From contig JAHJUA010000016.1 in assembly GCA_018829425.1 (NCBI GenBank), forward strand, positions 1-10,826: 10,826 bases of DNA. The letters run 5' to 3'. The DNA is from Nanobdellota archaeon (GTDB lineage Archaea; Nanobdellota; Nanobdellia; Pacearchaeales; GW2011-AR1). Of this stretch, positions 1 through 5,827 are shown in pieces. Made by a program: the position numbers and the translations under genes. The notes under the pieces were generated by a model. The model was not told the DNA's origin and made no database searches. It worked only from the letters and a program-made list of their open reading frames with translations. Within the stretch, counting starts at the first letter, position 1. Each line of letters opens with the position of its first letter.

Positions 1-1254
1 AATCAGGGCAACGCTGATGCTTATGAGAACAAGCCACCAAAGAAGGTTGTAAATGAAGATGCTCACGACGTTAAACTTCGGTTTGTAATAAACATTCTGA
101 TCTCTAAACGAGGCTTTGTCTACAATGCTCCCGAAAACTCCCCCTCTTCTTTGAGTCACGAACCCAATTCCAAGCCAGGCACTTCCAGGATTCTCAGGGT
201 GATCTCCTAGTGTAATTGTTTTTTCAATAGCACCACCATCGACAAGAGTTGTAATTTTTATTTCATCTCCAGGGGCGTAGTTTGAAAGCTCTTCTACGAG
301 AACATCAATGCCTGAAATCTCCACTCCGTTAATATTAGTGATTATTCTACTCAAATTTTCTTTTATTGCTGGTGCAGAATTGTAAACAATTATTTCCTCT
401 TGACCAGTTTGTTCTTCGAGCATGGAACGAGTTGCAAGATAAGTTGTGCCTCCGGCCTCAATTTCATTTAAACCATCTAGGATATTTACAATTCCCTCTG
501 AAGAAACCGTTACTGAAACGTTGTTCACTGCAGAGATTCCTGCAACAGAAATTACCGACGTGGAGTAAGTGTCAAAGATTACTCCTGAAGAAGTAAATGC
601 CATCGCGGAAAATCCTATAAGCACAATCATAAACAATATAGCCGTCAGAACATTCGCGAAAGTTCCTGCTGAAAGAGTGGCCATTTGTTCAAACCTTCCT
701 GCTTTTTCCATACTCTTTTCATCTTGTTCAACAAACGCGGCAGGGAATATCGGAACGAAGCGAGGGAAGAAAGCGAAACCCGTGGATTTTATTTTTATTC
801 CGTAACGCTTCATGAAAATCCCGTGCGCCATCTCGTGAGTTATTGCTATGATTCCGAGGATAATTATCCAGTATGAAAAATAAAACGGAGGAAGAAAATC
901 CAGTTTGAAAACTTGCGGAAGATAAGGAATAAGTGGCGTAATCGGTGGAACTTTTATCGCTCGAACAATGCTTGGGCTAAGGAAATAAACTTTGATTATT
1001 TTGTAAGTAAGATAAATCATTCCTGCCATAAGTGCATACCCACAAGCAATCGAAACGTAGCTCAGAGCCCTCAAAGTTTTTTTGTATTTCTCCCCGATTC
1101 TCTCTATCAACTTCATGCCCCACGTCGTTCGGTAAAGATAAAGAAGCCCCTCTCTCTTAAGATTGCGTCTTCTCGAATATAAAAATGACGAGAAAAATAT
1201 TACGAACAACGCTAACAAAATCAAATCTACATATGTGAAAATATCTAAAGCCAT
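1..1254 (-). CDS. Site-2 protease family membrane metalloprotease (M50), partial at left edge
   Basis: I translated the minus strand from the ATG at 1254-1252; it stays open for 418 codons to base 1, so the C-terminus lies outside the window. Site-2 proteases cut membrane-embedded substrates and often release membrane-tethered regulators. Hydrophobic segments lie at about residues 10-25, 65-90 and 125-143. The zinc motif HEMAH is at 140-144 (H140, E141, H144), inside a membrane segment. Residues 193-210 (LSAGTFANVLTA) match the conserved segment after the active site, and a PDZ-like domain covers about 285-350. Another membrane helix begins near 398. The second zinc-binding motif (LDG type) is expected beyond the edge and cannot be checked. 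The start follows an AGAGG Shine-Dalgarno about 8 bases away, which suits an internal operon gene 66 bases after eL40. The substrate is unknown. Confidence 0.9.
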   Translation of the reverse strand, partial: MALDIFTYVDLILLALFVIFFSSFLYSRRRNLKREGLLYLYRTTWGMKLIERIGEKYKKTLRALSYVSIACGYALMAGMIYLTYKIIKVYFLSPSIVRAIKVPPITPLIPYLPQVFKLDFLPPFYFSYWIIILGIIAITHEMAHGIFMKRYGIKIKSTGFAFFPRFVPIFPAAFVEQDEKSMEKAGRFEQMATLSAGTFANVLTAILFMIVLIGFSAMAFTSSGVIFDTYSTSVISVAGISAVNNVSVTVSSEGIVNILDGLNEIEAGGTTYLATRSMLEEQTGQEEIIVYNSAPAIKENLSRIITNINGVEISGIDVLVEELSNYAPGDEIKITTLVDGGAIEKTITLGDHPENPGSAWLGIGFVTQRRGGVFGSIVDKASFRDQNVYYKPKFNVVSIFIYNLLWWLVLISISVALI

Positions 1255-1261
1255 TTTTTAA

Positions 1262-1266
1262 CCTCT
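1262..1266 (-). promoter_or_regulatory. Shine-Dalgarno site of the site-2 protease gene
   Basis: On the minus strand AGAGG lies about 8 bases before the ATG at 1254. It matches the archaeal anti-Shine-Dalgarno sequence and supports this start for a gene that is internal to its transcript. Confidence 0.55.
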
Positions 1267-1268
1267 TT

Positions 1269-1291
1269 AACTCGACCACGCAGGGCGAGTT
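1269..1291. repeat. Inverted repeat between eL40 and the protease gene
   Basis: AACTCG (1269-1274) and CGAGTT (1286-1291) form a 6-bp stem with an 11-base loop. In plus orientation it is followed by a run of T, so it looks like a terminator. The flanking genes are read on the minus strand, where the run is A and precedes the stem. On their transcript it would therefore be an intercistronic hairpin just upstream of the protease Shine-Dalgarno, possibly a processing or translation-tuning element. Confidence 0.4.
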
Positions 1292-1320
1292 TTTTTATTA
1301 CCTCTCTTAGGAAAACAAAA

Positions 1321-1482
1321 CTATTTCTTCTTCAGCGGTCTGAAAGCCTTTTTCTCGCACTTTCTACATTTTACTTTTCCTTTAAGAATTTTTTGAGGGT
1401 CGGACCTAATCTTAGTCTGACAGTTCTTACATACAAAAACGTTCTTGAACAGCCTGTTTTGTGCTTCTAAAATTTTTGCCAT
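1321..1482 (-). CDS. rpl40e: Ribosomal protein eL40 (L40e)
   Basis: This is a 53-aa zinc-ribbon protein of the large ribosomal subunit, found in archaea and eukaryotes. The translation begins MAKILEAQNRLF and shows four cysteines: C18-x2-C21 and C39-x2-C42, which should bind one zinc ion. The ending KAFRPLKKK matches the family's C-terminal (L/F)RPK-type tail. The length is normal for archaeal eL40. The gene sits 47 bases downstream of aIF5A and 66 bases upstream of the protease, all on the minus strand, so the three probably share a transcript. No strong promoter lies just before it. Pairing with aIF5A fits a translation operon. Confidence 0.88.
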   Translation of the reverse strand: MAKILEAQNRLFKNVFVCKNCQTKIRSDPQKILKGKVKCRKCEKKAFRPLKKK

Positions 1483-1500
1483 TATTATTTTTCAGTTTGA

Positions 1501-1515
1501 TTCGTTAGAAACGAA
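1501..1515. repeat. Short hairpin in the aIF5A-eL40 spacer
   Basis: TTCGTT (1501-1506) and AACGAA (1510-1515) are perfect inverted copies around a 3-base loop. On the minus-strand transcript this hairpin lies 19-33 bases before the eL40 start. No T-run follows it on that strand, so it is not an obvious terminator. It could be an RNA processing or stability element. Confidence 0.3.
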
Positions 1516-1529
1516 CGATTGAAAGCTTT

Positions 1530-1916
1530 TTATTGTTTTCTTTTGACTATTTTTTTCCCTTCAACATCCCAATACTCTACGTTATCATTTGCAGCAAGTT
1601 CAGATCTCAATTCTTCAGGACAATTTACTTCAATAGTCTCAAAGTTTTCAAGATCCATAAGACTAACTTGATCACCGACGGAAAGAACCTGTCCCTTCCT
1701 TTTATCAATCATCGGAACTTCAAATTTATCGTGTCCCGGCGCAACAAAAACTTTCTTATTGTTGCCGATTATCCCATTTGCCTCAATCCTACACTTTGCG
1801 TGACCGTGCTTTCCTGTTTTGCTAATATCGACCTTTCTCACAGTATATGATTCACCGTCAATAATGATGTTTGTTCCAACTTTAGCCTCGGTTGCATTAA
1901 TTATTTTTAAAACCAT
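1530..1916 (-). CDS. eif5a: Translation initiation factor 5A (aIF5A, hypusine-containing)
   Basis: aIF5A binds the ribosomal E site and relieves stalls, especially at proline-rich sequences, and helps termination. The 128-aa product has the expected two-domain length. The N-terminal SH3-like domain carries the hypusination loop SKTGKHGHAK at residues 32-41, with K36 the lysine that deoxyhypusine synthase modifies. An OB-fold domain follows from about residue 70. The start is the ATG at 1916-1914, with a TATA-like TTTTTAAA about 25 bases upstream, so the message is probably leaderless. It is the first gene of the minus-strand run with eL40 and the protease, and is divergent from the FKBP gene across a 98-base spacer. 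No defect is seen in the key loop. Confidence 0.96.
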   Translation of the reverse strand: MVLKIINATEAKVGTNIIIDGESYTVRKVDISKTGKHGHAKCRIEANGIIGNNKKVFVAPGHDKFEVPMIDKRKGQVLSVGDQVSLMDLENFETIEVNCPEELRSELAANDNVEYWDVEGKKIVKRKQ

Positions 1917-1937
1917 GAAATCATGAGCAAAAATATG

Positions 1938-1945
1938 TTTAAAAA
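1938..1945 (-). promoter_or_regulatory. TATA box for aIF5A
   Basis: On the minus strand TTTTTAAA is centred about 25 bases before the aIF5A ATG. This is the usual TATA-to-start distance in archaea, so transcription should begin at or next to the start codon (leaderless). Confidence 0.5.
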
Positions 1946-1984
1946 GTTTTACTATGCTTTTTCTTCAATTCACGCAACAACAAA

Positions 1985-1992
1985 TTTTAAAA
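1985..1992 (+). promoter_or_regulatory. TATA box for the FKBP gene
   Basis: TTTTAAAA is centred about 27 bases before the ATG at 2015. No Shine-Dalgarno is seen between them, so the transcript is probably leaderless. Confidence 0.5.
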
Positions 1993-2014
1993 GTCTCCTA
2001 TTAATTCTTCTCCC

Positions 2015-2698
2015 ATGTCATCCGAAAATCTAAAGAAAGGAGATTTTATTGAAATTGATTTCACTGGGAAAGTCAAAGACGGAGAAGTTTTCGATTCAAC
2101 AAGAAAAGAAGACCTTGAAAAAATGCATGAAGATCATGACCATAAGGTTGAATCAAAACCATTTGCGTTCTGTCTTGGCCACGAAATGTTTATGAAATCC
2201 CTCGATGAGTTCCTAATTGGCAAAGAAATTGGTAAAAGTTACAATGTTGGACTCGAACCAGAGAAAGCGTTTGGAAAACGAGACACCAAGTTAATTAATA
2301 AGATTCCTTCCAAAGTTTTTAGGGAACAAAAGCTGAATCCGGTCCCAGGAGTTTCTCTCAACTTCGACGGTCAGATTGGAAAAATCCTCGCCGTTTCTGG
2401 AGGAAGAGTCATGGTCGATTTTAATCATGCCCTTTCAGGGAAGGATGTAGTTTATGACTTAAAAGTTCTAAAAAAAGTTGAGGACCTTAATGAAAAAATA
2501 AAAGCCCTAAATGAATTTTTCTTCAGGAAAGATTTCAAGTTTGAAGTCAAAGATAAAAAGCTTACTCTAGAAGTAGAAAAACCGCTGGTAAAAATGATTG
2601 AACTTTTCAAGGATAAATTTAAGGAAAATCTCGGATTGGATTTAGAAGTGAAGGAAGAATGCGCTGATAAAGCAGTTGAAGATAAAAAATCACAATAA
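2015..2698 (+). CDS. Long FKBP-type (SlyD-like) peptidyl-prolyl isomerase
   Basis: This enzyme speeds cis-trans isomerisation of proline bonds and acts as a folding chaperone in the cytosol; no signal peptide is present. The 227-aa product has the archaeal long-FKBP layout. The FKBP core runs from about residue 8 to 90 (IDFTGKVKDGEVFDST) and resumes at about 133-152 (VDFNHALSGKDVVYDL). An insert-in-flap chaperone domain lies between them, and a C-terminal alpha/beta extension covers about 156-215. A small insertion rich in H, D and E (HEDHDHK, residues 38-44) could bind metal, as histidine-rich parts of SlyD do. It is divergent from aIF5A and upstream of ftsZ, but ftsZ has its own promoter. 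The last bases of the gene, including the stop, recur as a direct repeat before ftsZ. Confidence 0.92.
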   Translation: MSSENLKKGDFIEIDFTGKVKDGEVFDSTRKEDLEKMHEDHDHKVESKPFAFCLGHEMFMKSLDEFLIGKEIGKSYNVGLEPEKAFGKRDTKLINKIPSKVFREQKLNPVPGVSLNFDGQIGKILAVSGGRVMVDFNHALSGKDVVYDLKVLKKVEDLNEKIKALNEFFFRKDFKFEVKDKKLTLEVEKPLVKMIELFKDKFKENLGLDLEVKEECADKAVEDKKSQ

Positions 2699-2760
2699 TC
2701 TTTTATGCGAAGTGTGTCTTCACGAGCGTCCGCGTTAGCGGATAAAAATCACAATAATCC
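2681..2760. repeat. 20-base direct repeat spanning the FKBP end and the ftsZ promoter
   Basis: Copy 1 (2681-2700) covers the last codons and stop of the FKBP gene. Copy 2 (2741-2759) is the same apart from one missing A, and leads directly into the ftsZ TATA box. The two are offset by about 60 bases. The 40 bases between them are richer in GC and contain a hairpin, TCCGC (2729-2733) with GCGGA (2738-2742) around a 4-base loop. This is the pattern of a small insertion with target duplication, or of slippage; which one cannot be told here. Confidence 0.65.
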
Positions 2761-2768
2761 TTATAAAT
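2761..2768 (+). promoter_or_regulatory. TATA box for ftsZ
   Basis: TTATAAAT is centred about 25 bases before the ftsZ ATG at 2789, the distance expected for a leaderless archaeal transcript. There is no Shine-Dalgarno in the T-rich bases before the start. Confidence 0.6.
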
Positions 2769-2788
2769 CCCATTGAGTTATTTTTTCT

Positions 2789-3871
2789 ATGGATGAGGTT
2801 TACAACGATAATTCTTCGGAACTAAAAGAAATTGATGAGGAACTCGCAGAGCTTTTGAAAAAACAATCGGCAAAGATAAAAGTTGTCGGAGTTGGAGGTG
2901 GGGGTGGAAATTCTCTAAGTAGAATGCGCGAAATCGGAATCAAAGGAGGAGAACTTATTGCAGTTAATACAGATGCCCAAGATTTGCTTTACAGCAACGC
3001 CGATCATAAGATTCTTATCGGAAGAGAACTAACTCGTGGATTGGGAGCAGGAAGTAATCCCAAAATAGGTGAAGAAGCCGCTCGCGAGTCAGAGTCTGAG
3101 ATAAAGAAAAAGCTCGCAGGAGCAGACATGATTTTTATCACATGCGGACTTGGAGGAGGAACCGGAACGGGCGCTGCCCCTTTCATAGCAAGCGTAGCAA
3201 AAAAACAGGGCGCTCTCACAATAGGAGTCGTCACAATTCCGTTCACAATTGAAGGAAGAAAGAGAATAGAAAACGCAGTAATAGGTCTTGAAAAAATGGA
3301 ATCAGTTGTCGACACACTTATAGTTATTCCTAACGACAAACTTCTAGAACTTGCTCCAGAACTTCCATTACATACTGCTTTCAAAATCGCTGACGAAATT
3401 TTAACTAACGCGGTGAAAGGAATTACTGAACTCGTAACAACTTCAGGACTAGTAAATCTTGACTTTGCAGATATTCAAACCGTGATGACTGATGGCGGCG
3501 TTTCACTAATCGGAATGGGAGAGTCTGACAGCAACAACAGAGCAATTGAGGCTGTTGAAAAAGCGATTGGGAATCCACTTCTCGACGTCGATATTTCCAA
3601 CGCAACAGGATCCTTAGTGAACATTGTCGGCGGTCCAGACATGAGCTTAGATGAATGTCGTTCTATAATTGAAACCGTAGGGAACAAATTGAGTCCAGAT
3701 GCGAAACTTATTTGGGGTGCACAGATTTCTCCAGACATGGACAAGTCTCTTCGAGTTCTCCTAATTGTTACAGGAGTAAAAAGCTCGCAGATTCTCGGCC
3801 ACGGCGAAAGCCTGGAAAACATAAAGCATAAGGAAATCGAGGAAGAATTAGGAATTGATTTCTTGGAATAA
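2789..3871 (+). CDS. ftsZ: Cell division GTPase FtsZ (FtsZ1-like)
   Basis: FtsZ is a tubulin-like GTPase that polymerises into the division ring. The 360-aa product has the nucleotide-binding start VVGVGGGGGNSLSRM (32-46), the tubulin signature GGGTGTG (122-128) and the synergy loop NLDFAD (223-228) with both catalytic aspartates D225 and D228. It should therefore be an active GTPase. Segments such as PLLDVDIS, LIWGAQISPD and TGVKSSQILG resemble archaeal FtsZ1 more than FtsZ2. The tail after about residue 335 is short and ends EEELGIDFLE, a possible contact for partners. An acidic N-terminal extension of about 28 residues precedes the GTPase fold. It has its own promoter and is followed one base later by a small gene. 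The likely membrane anchor SepF is encoded at 6841-7236. Confidence 0.97.
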   Translation: MDEVYNDNSSELKEIDEELAELLKKQSAKIKVVGVGGGGGNSLSRMREIGIKGGELIAVNTDAQDLLYSNADHKILIGRELTRGLGAGSNPKIGEEAARESESEIKKKLAGADMIFITCGLGGGTGTGAAPFIASVAKKQGALTIGVVTIPFTIEGRKRIENAVIGLEKMESVVDTLIVIPNDKLLELAPELPLHTAFKIADEILTNAVKGITELVTTSGLVNLDFADIQTVMTDGGVSLIGMGESDSNNRAIEAVEKAIGNPLLDVDISNATGSLVNIVGGPDMSLDECRSIIETVGNKLSPDAKLIWGAQISPDMDKSLRVLLIVTGVKSSQILGHGESLENIKHKEIEEELGIDFLE

Positions 3872-3872
3872 A

Positions 3873-4229
3873 ATGGGAAATTTAACAGATGACTTAATCG
3901 CAGCAAACGAACTGATAATAGAGGAATACCAAAGATTAGAAGAGCATGACCCTCACCATGAATTGTTGAAGTATGTTTCGTTGGATTCTGATAAAAAGGG
4001 ATTTACCCCTACTCAAGACAAAGGTCTCCAAGAGAAATTCCTAGAACAATTTACAGATGAAAAAACTACTGTAGCGAGGATGTGGGTAGATTATTATGTC
4101 GCTATGAGGCGAGCCGTAGATAAAATTGAGGGAATTGATAGAGAACCAAATGGCTACCTTAGAAAAGAAGACAATTACTCCACCCAAGCCTGTGCCCGCA
4201 GACGACGACCTCCCATTCTAAAATTTTAA
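3873..4229 (+). CDS. Unrecognised 118-aa protein directly after ftsZ
   Basis: I do not recognise this family. The ATG at 3873 lies one base after the ftsZ stop, so the two are almost certainly co-transcribed; an upstream ATG at 3855 would overlap ftsZ and is less likely. The product is charged and looks mostly helical (MGNLTDDLIAANELIIEEYQ at the start), with an aromatic stretch ARMWVDYYVAMRRA near 68-81. There is no membrane helix or signal peptide. The tail has four arginines (ARRRRPPILKF, 108-118) and one cysteine at 107. Tight coupling to ftsZ makes a role in division possible, but this is guilt by association only. The TATA box of secE overlaps its last codons. Confidence 0.75.
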   Translation: MGNLTDDLIAANELIIEEYQRLEEHDPHHELLKYVSLDSDKKGFTPTQDKGLQEKFLEQFTDEKTTVARMWVDYYVAMRRAVDKIEGIDREPNGYLRKEDNYSTQACARRRRPPILKF

Positions 4230-4231
4230 AA
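4224..4231 (+). promoter_or_regulatory. TATA box for secE inside the end of the upstream gene
   Basis: TTTTAAAA spans the stop codon of the preceding gene and is centred about 26 bases before the secE ATG. This predicts a leaderless secE transcript. Confidence 0.5.
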
Positions 4232-4253
4232 ACTCCTTATTTCTATTTAATTT

Positions 4254-4430
4254 ATGACGCTAACAGAAAACATCAAAAATTTCATCGCAAAGTCTAAACG
4301 AGTTTGGCTTGTCCTCAAAAAGCCATCAAAGAACGAATACACCACAATTGCAAAAGTTTCCGCGATTGGGATTTTAATTCTTGGAGTTCTCGGATTTCTG
4401 ATCTCGATAATCATGAAATCGTTTATTTAA
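4254..4430 (+). CDS. secE: Preprotein translocase subunit SecE (Sec61-gamma)
   Basis: SecE is the small clamp subunit of the SecYEG protein-conducting channel. The 58-aa translation (MTLTENIKNFIAKSKRVWLV at the start) has the family pattern: an amphipathic helix, then the motif KKPSKNEY (22-29), then a single membrane helix at about 32-54 (ISIIMKSFI at the end). The length is typical of the archaeal protein. The ATG at 4254 lies about 26 bases after a TATA box. The order secE, spt5, uL11 is the standard archaeal arrangement, which supports all three calls, although spt5 here also has its own promoter. Confidence 0.93.
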   Translation: MTLTENIKNFIAKSKRVWLVLKKPSKNEYTTIAKVSAIGILILGVLGFLISIIMKSFI

Positions 4431-4444
4431 ACTTCAGACAAACT

Positions 4445-4452
4445 TTTATAAA
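4445..4452 (+). promoter_or_regulatory. TATA box upstream of the spt5 leader
   Basis: TTTATAAA lies 15 bases after the secE stop in a good archaeal promoter context. It would start a transcript near 4472, giving a leader of about 100 bases before spt5. This is unlike the leaderless genes nearby, and the shared leader repeat falls inside it. Confidence 0.55.
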
Positions 4453-4512
4453 CCCAAATCTTTAAGTATTTATCACTGCTTCTTAAAAAATTAAGGGGTA
4501 GACGGAGCTAAA

Positions 4513-4560
4513 TTGAAAATTCAAATAAATAAAGGGAAGTTGACGGTCAAGAAACCGTAG
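4513..4560 (+). CDS. Possible upstream reading frame in the spt5 leader
   Basis: From a TTG at 4513 the leader reads 15 codons, (M)KIQINKGKLTVKKP, to a TAG at 4558-4560. That stop overlaps the Shine-Dalgarno of spt5. The last 11 residues are the same as in the frame before rpo12 (6228-6281), because the DNA there is identical. The non-ATG start and tiny size make translation uncertain. The shared frame is the only argument for it. Confidence 0.25.
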   Translation: MKIQINKGKLTVKKP

Positions 4561-4573
4561 GTGTCTTACCATG
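4523..4573 (+). promoter_or_regulatory. Shared structured leader, copy 1 (before spt5)
   Basis: These 51 bases, ending with the spt5 ATG, are identical to 6244-6294, which end with the rpo12 ATG; identity stops on both sides. In order they hold an A/T stretch, GGGAAG (4534-4539), a hairpin ACGGT/ACCGT (4543-4547 with 4554-4558, loop CAAGAA), a Shine-Dalgarno AGGTG (4559-4563) and CTTACC (4565-4570) just before ATG. GGGAAG can pair with CTTACC (five of six positions), closing a fold that holds the Shine-Dalgarno inside. This suggests translation control, perhaps autoregulation, shared by two RNA polymerase-associated genes. Confidence 0.8.
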
Positions 4574-5026
4574 TTTTTTATTATAAAAGTAACAACAAAC
4601 AAGGAAGAAGCAGCAGTTGACATGATCTCTGACAGAGTAGAGAAAAAGTCAATCGGAGTAAGCGCTGTTCTTCGACCTCACGGACTTAGAGGTTACATTC
4701 TTCTCGAGGCGGACGACAGAGAAAGCGCAGAGGACGCCGTTTTCAATCTTCCTTATGTAAAAGGAATAATCGGAAAAACAATCGGCTATGAAGAAATAAA
4801 AAATATGGTTGAACCTTCAATCAAAGTAGTATCAATTGAAGAAGGCGACATAATTGAAATAATCGGCTCGACGCTGAAAGGCGAAAAAGCAAAAGTTATA
4901 AGAATAGACAAACAGAAGGAAGAGGTAGTTGTGAACTTGCTCGGCGCTGTCATCCAGTTGCCAGTAACATTAAATATCGACAACGTCAAAGTCATAAGAC
5001 GTGAAGGAGACGAAGATGCAGATTAA
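4571..5026 (+). CDS. spt5: Transcription elongation factor Spt5 (archaeal NusG)
   Basis: Spt5 binds the RNA polymerase clamp, raises processivity and couples transcription to other machinery. The 151-aa product has the archaeal NGN-KOW form. The NGN domain covers about residues 1-85 (MFFIIKVTTNKEEAAVDMIS at the start; LRPHGLRGYILLEADD inside), and the KOW domain about 88-145 (IEEGDIIEIIGSTLKGEKAKV). The ATG is the right start because the protein begins as the family does, and an AGGTG Shine-Dalgarno precedes it. The end of the gene overlaps the uL11 start by 11 bases. Its 48-base leader is identical to that of rpo12, another RNA polymerase-associated gene. Confidence 0.95.
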   Translation: MFFIIKVTTNKEEAAVDMISDRVEKKSIGVSAVLRPHGLRGYILLEADDRESAEDAVFNLPYVKGIIGKTIGYEEIKNMVEPSIKVVSIEEGDIIEIIGSTLKGEKAKVIRIDKQKEEVVVNLLGAVIQLPVTLNIDNVKVIRREGDEDAD

Positions 5027-5696
5027 ACTATTAGTTGAAGGCGGAGAAATGAAACCAGGTCCAGTTCTTAGTCAGAAGCTCGGCCCTGTAGGAATCCCTA
5101 TGAATCAAGTTCTCCAATTAGTCAACGATGCGACAAAAGATTTCAAAGGAATGAAAGTCCCAATCGAAATTGAAATTGACCCTGCAACAAAAGAAATGTC
5201 AGTAAATGTTTTTTCTCCTCCAGCGTCGGAATTGATCAAAAAAGAATTGGGTATAGAAAAAGGTTCGGCAGACCATAAAAAAGTAAAAATGGCGAACGCT
5301 TCTATTGAACAAATAATTTCTGTGGCAAAAACAAAAATACCAAATCTCCTTTGCAAGGATTTGAAGGCAGCTGTTAAAACCGTTATTGGAAATTCAGTAA
5401 GTCTTGGTATCCTCATTGAAAGCAAATCTCCTTCAGAAGTTATGGCCGAAGTTGAAGAAGGAAAATATGATTCTGAAATTTCACAGGAAAAAACAGAGAC
5501 AGATCCTGAAAAAAAGAAATCGCTTGCAGATTATTTCTCCACGGTTAAAACCGAGCAAGAGAAATTATTGAAGGCTGAAGAAGCTGCTAAAGCTGCCGAA
5601 GCTGCAGCCGCCGCCGAGAAACCAGCAGAGGGCGCGGAAGCAGAAGCCGGAAAGACGGAAGCAAAGCCCGAAGAGAAGAAAGAAGAAAAGAAATAA
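5016..5696 (+). CDS. rpl11: Ribosomal protein uL11 with a long charged C-terminal tail
   Basis: uL11 forms the base of the ribosomal stalk and helps regulate factor GTPases. I chose ATG 5016 (MQIKLLVEGGEMKPGPVL) because it matches the family start and has an AAGGAG Shine-Dalgarno about 6 bases before it; an in-frame GTG at 5001 is less likely. The start overlaps spt5 by 11 bases. Residues 1-65 are the N-terminal domain with the proline-rich PGPVLSQKLGPVGIP, and about 70-150 the rRNA-binding domain. The product is 226 aa, against about 160 for most archaeal uL11. The extra part, about 150-226, is rich in A, E and K (AEEAAKAAEAAAAAEKPAEG). It resembles the flexible tails of stalk proteins L10/L12. 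The usual next genes L1, L10 and L12 are absent here. Confidence 0.95.
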   Translation: MQIKLLVEGGEMKPGPVLSQKLGPVGIPMNQVLQLVNDATKDFKGMKVPIEIEIDPATKEMSVNVFSPPASELIKKELGIEKGSADHKKVKMANASIEQIISVAKTKIPNLLCKDLKAAVKTVIGNSVSLGILIESKSPSEVMAEVEEGKYDSEISQEKTETDPEKKKSLADYFSTVKTEQEKLLKAEEAAKAAEAAAAAEKPAEGAEAEAGKTEAKPEEKKEEKK

Positions 5697-5720
5697 TTGT
5701 ATTCTTTTTCCAAGTAAAAA

Positions 5721-5731
5721 CATTTATTAAT
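5721..5731 (+). promoter_or_regulatory. TATA-like box for tRNA-Pro
   Basis: The AT-rich CATTTATTAAT lies about 29 bases before the tRNA start, a plausible place for its TATA element. A short T-rich tract after the uL11 stop (about 5697-5709) could end the preceding transcript. Confidence 0.35.
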
Positions 5732-5754
5732 TACCTAAAACCTTCACTATTCAA

Positions 5755-5827
5755 GGGGCTATGGGCCAGTCTGGTAAGCTTCGAGGTTTGGGACTTCGCG
5801 ACCCCGGTTCAAATCCGGGTAGCCCCA
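5755..5827 (+). tRNA. tRNA-Pro (anticodon UGG)
   Basis: All arms can be drawn. The acceptor is GGGGCTA with TAGCCCC and discriminator A5827. The D arm is GGCC/AGCT with loop AGTCTGGTA (one mismatch at 13-22 and a G-U pair). The anticodon stem is CGAGG/CTTCG with loop TTTGGGA, giving anticodon TGG at 5789-5791. The variable region is CGAC, and the T arm is CCCGG/CCGGG with loop TTCAAAT. The length is 73 bases with no intron and no encoded CCA. UGG reads CCA and, by wobble, other proline codons. The 3' end (5815-5828) is repeated at 5928-5941. Confidence 0.95.

Noticed and set aside
366..1182. Several plus-strand frames of 60-90 codons
   Set aside because: They are antisense to the site-2 protease, whose minus-strand frame is intact and carries HEMAH and other family motifs.
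1269..1300. Hairpin followed by T-run as an intrinsic terminator
   Set aside because: The T-run follows the stem only on the plus strand, where no gene ends; the genes here are on the minus strand.
1533..1850. Plus-strand frame of 105 codons
   Set aside because: It is antisense to aIF5A, which has the full hypusine motif.
3004..3906. Minus-strand frames of up to 143 codons
   Set aside because: They are antisense to ftsZ, which is a certain gene, and have no recognisable product.
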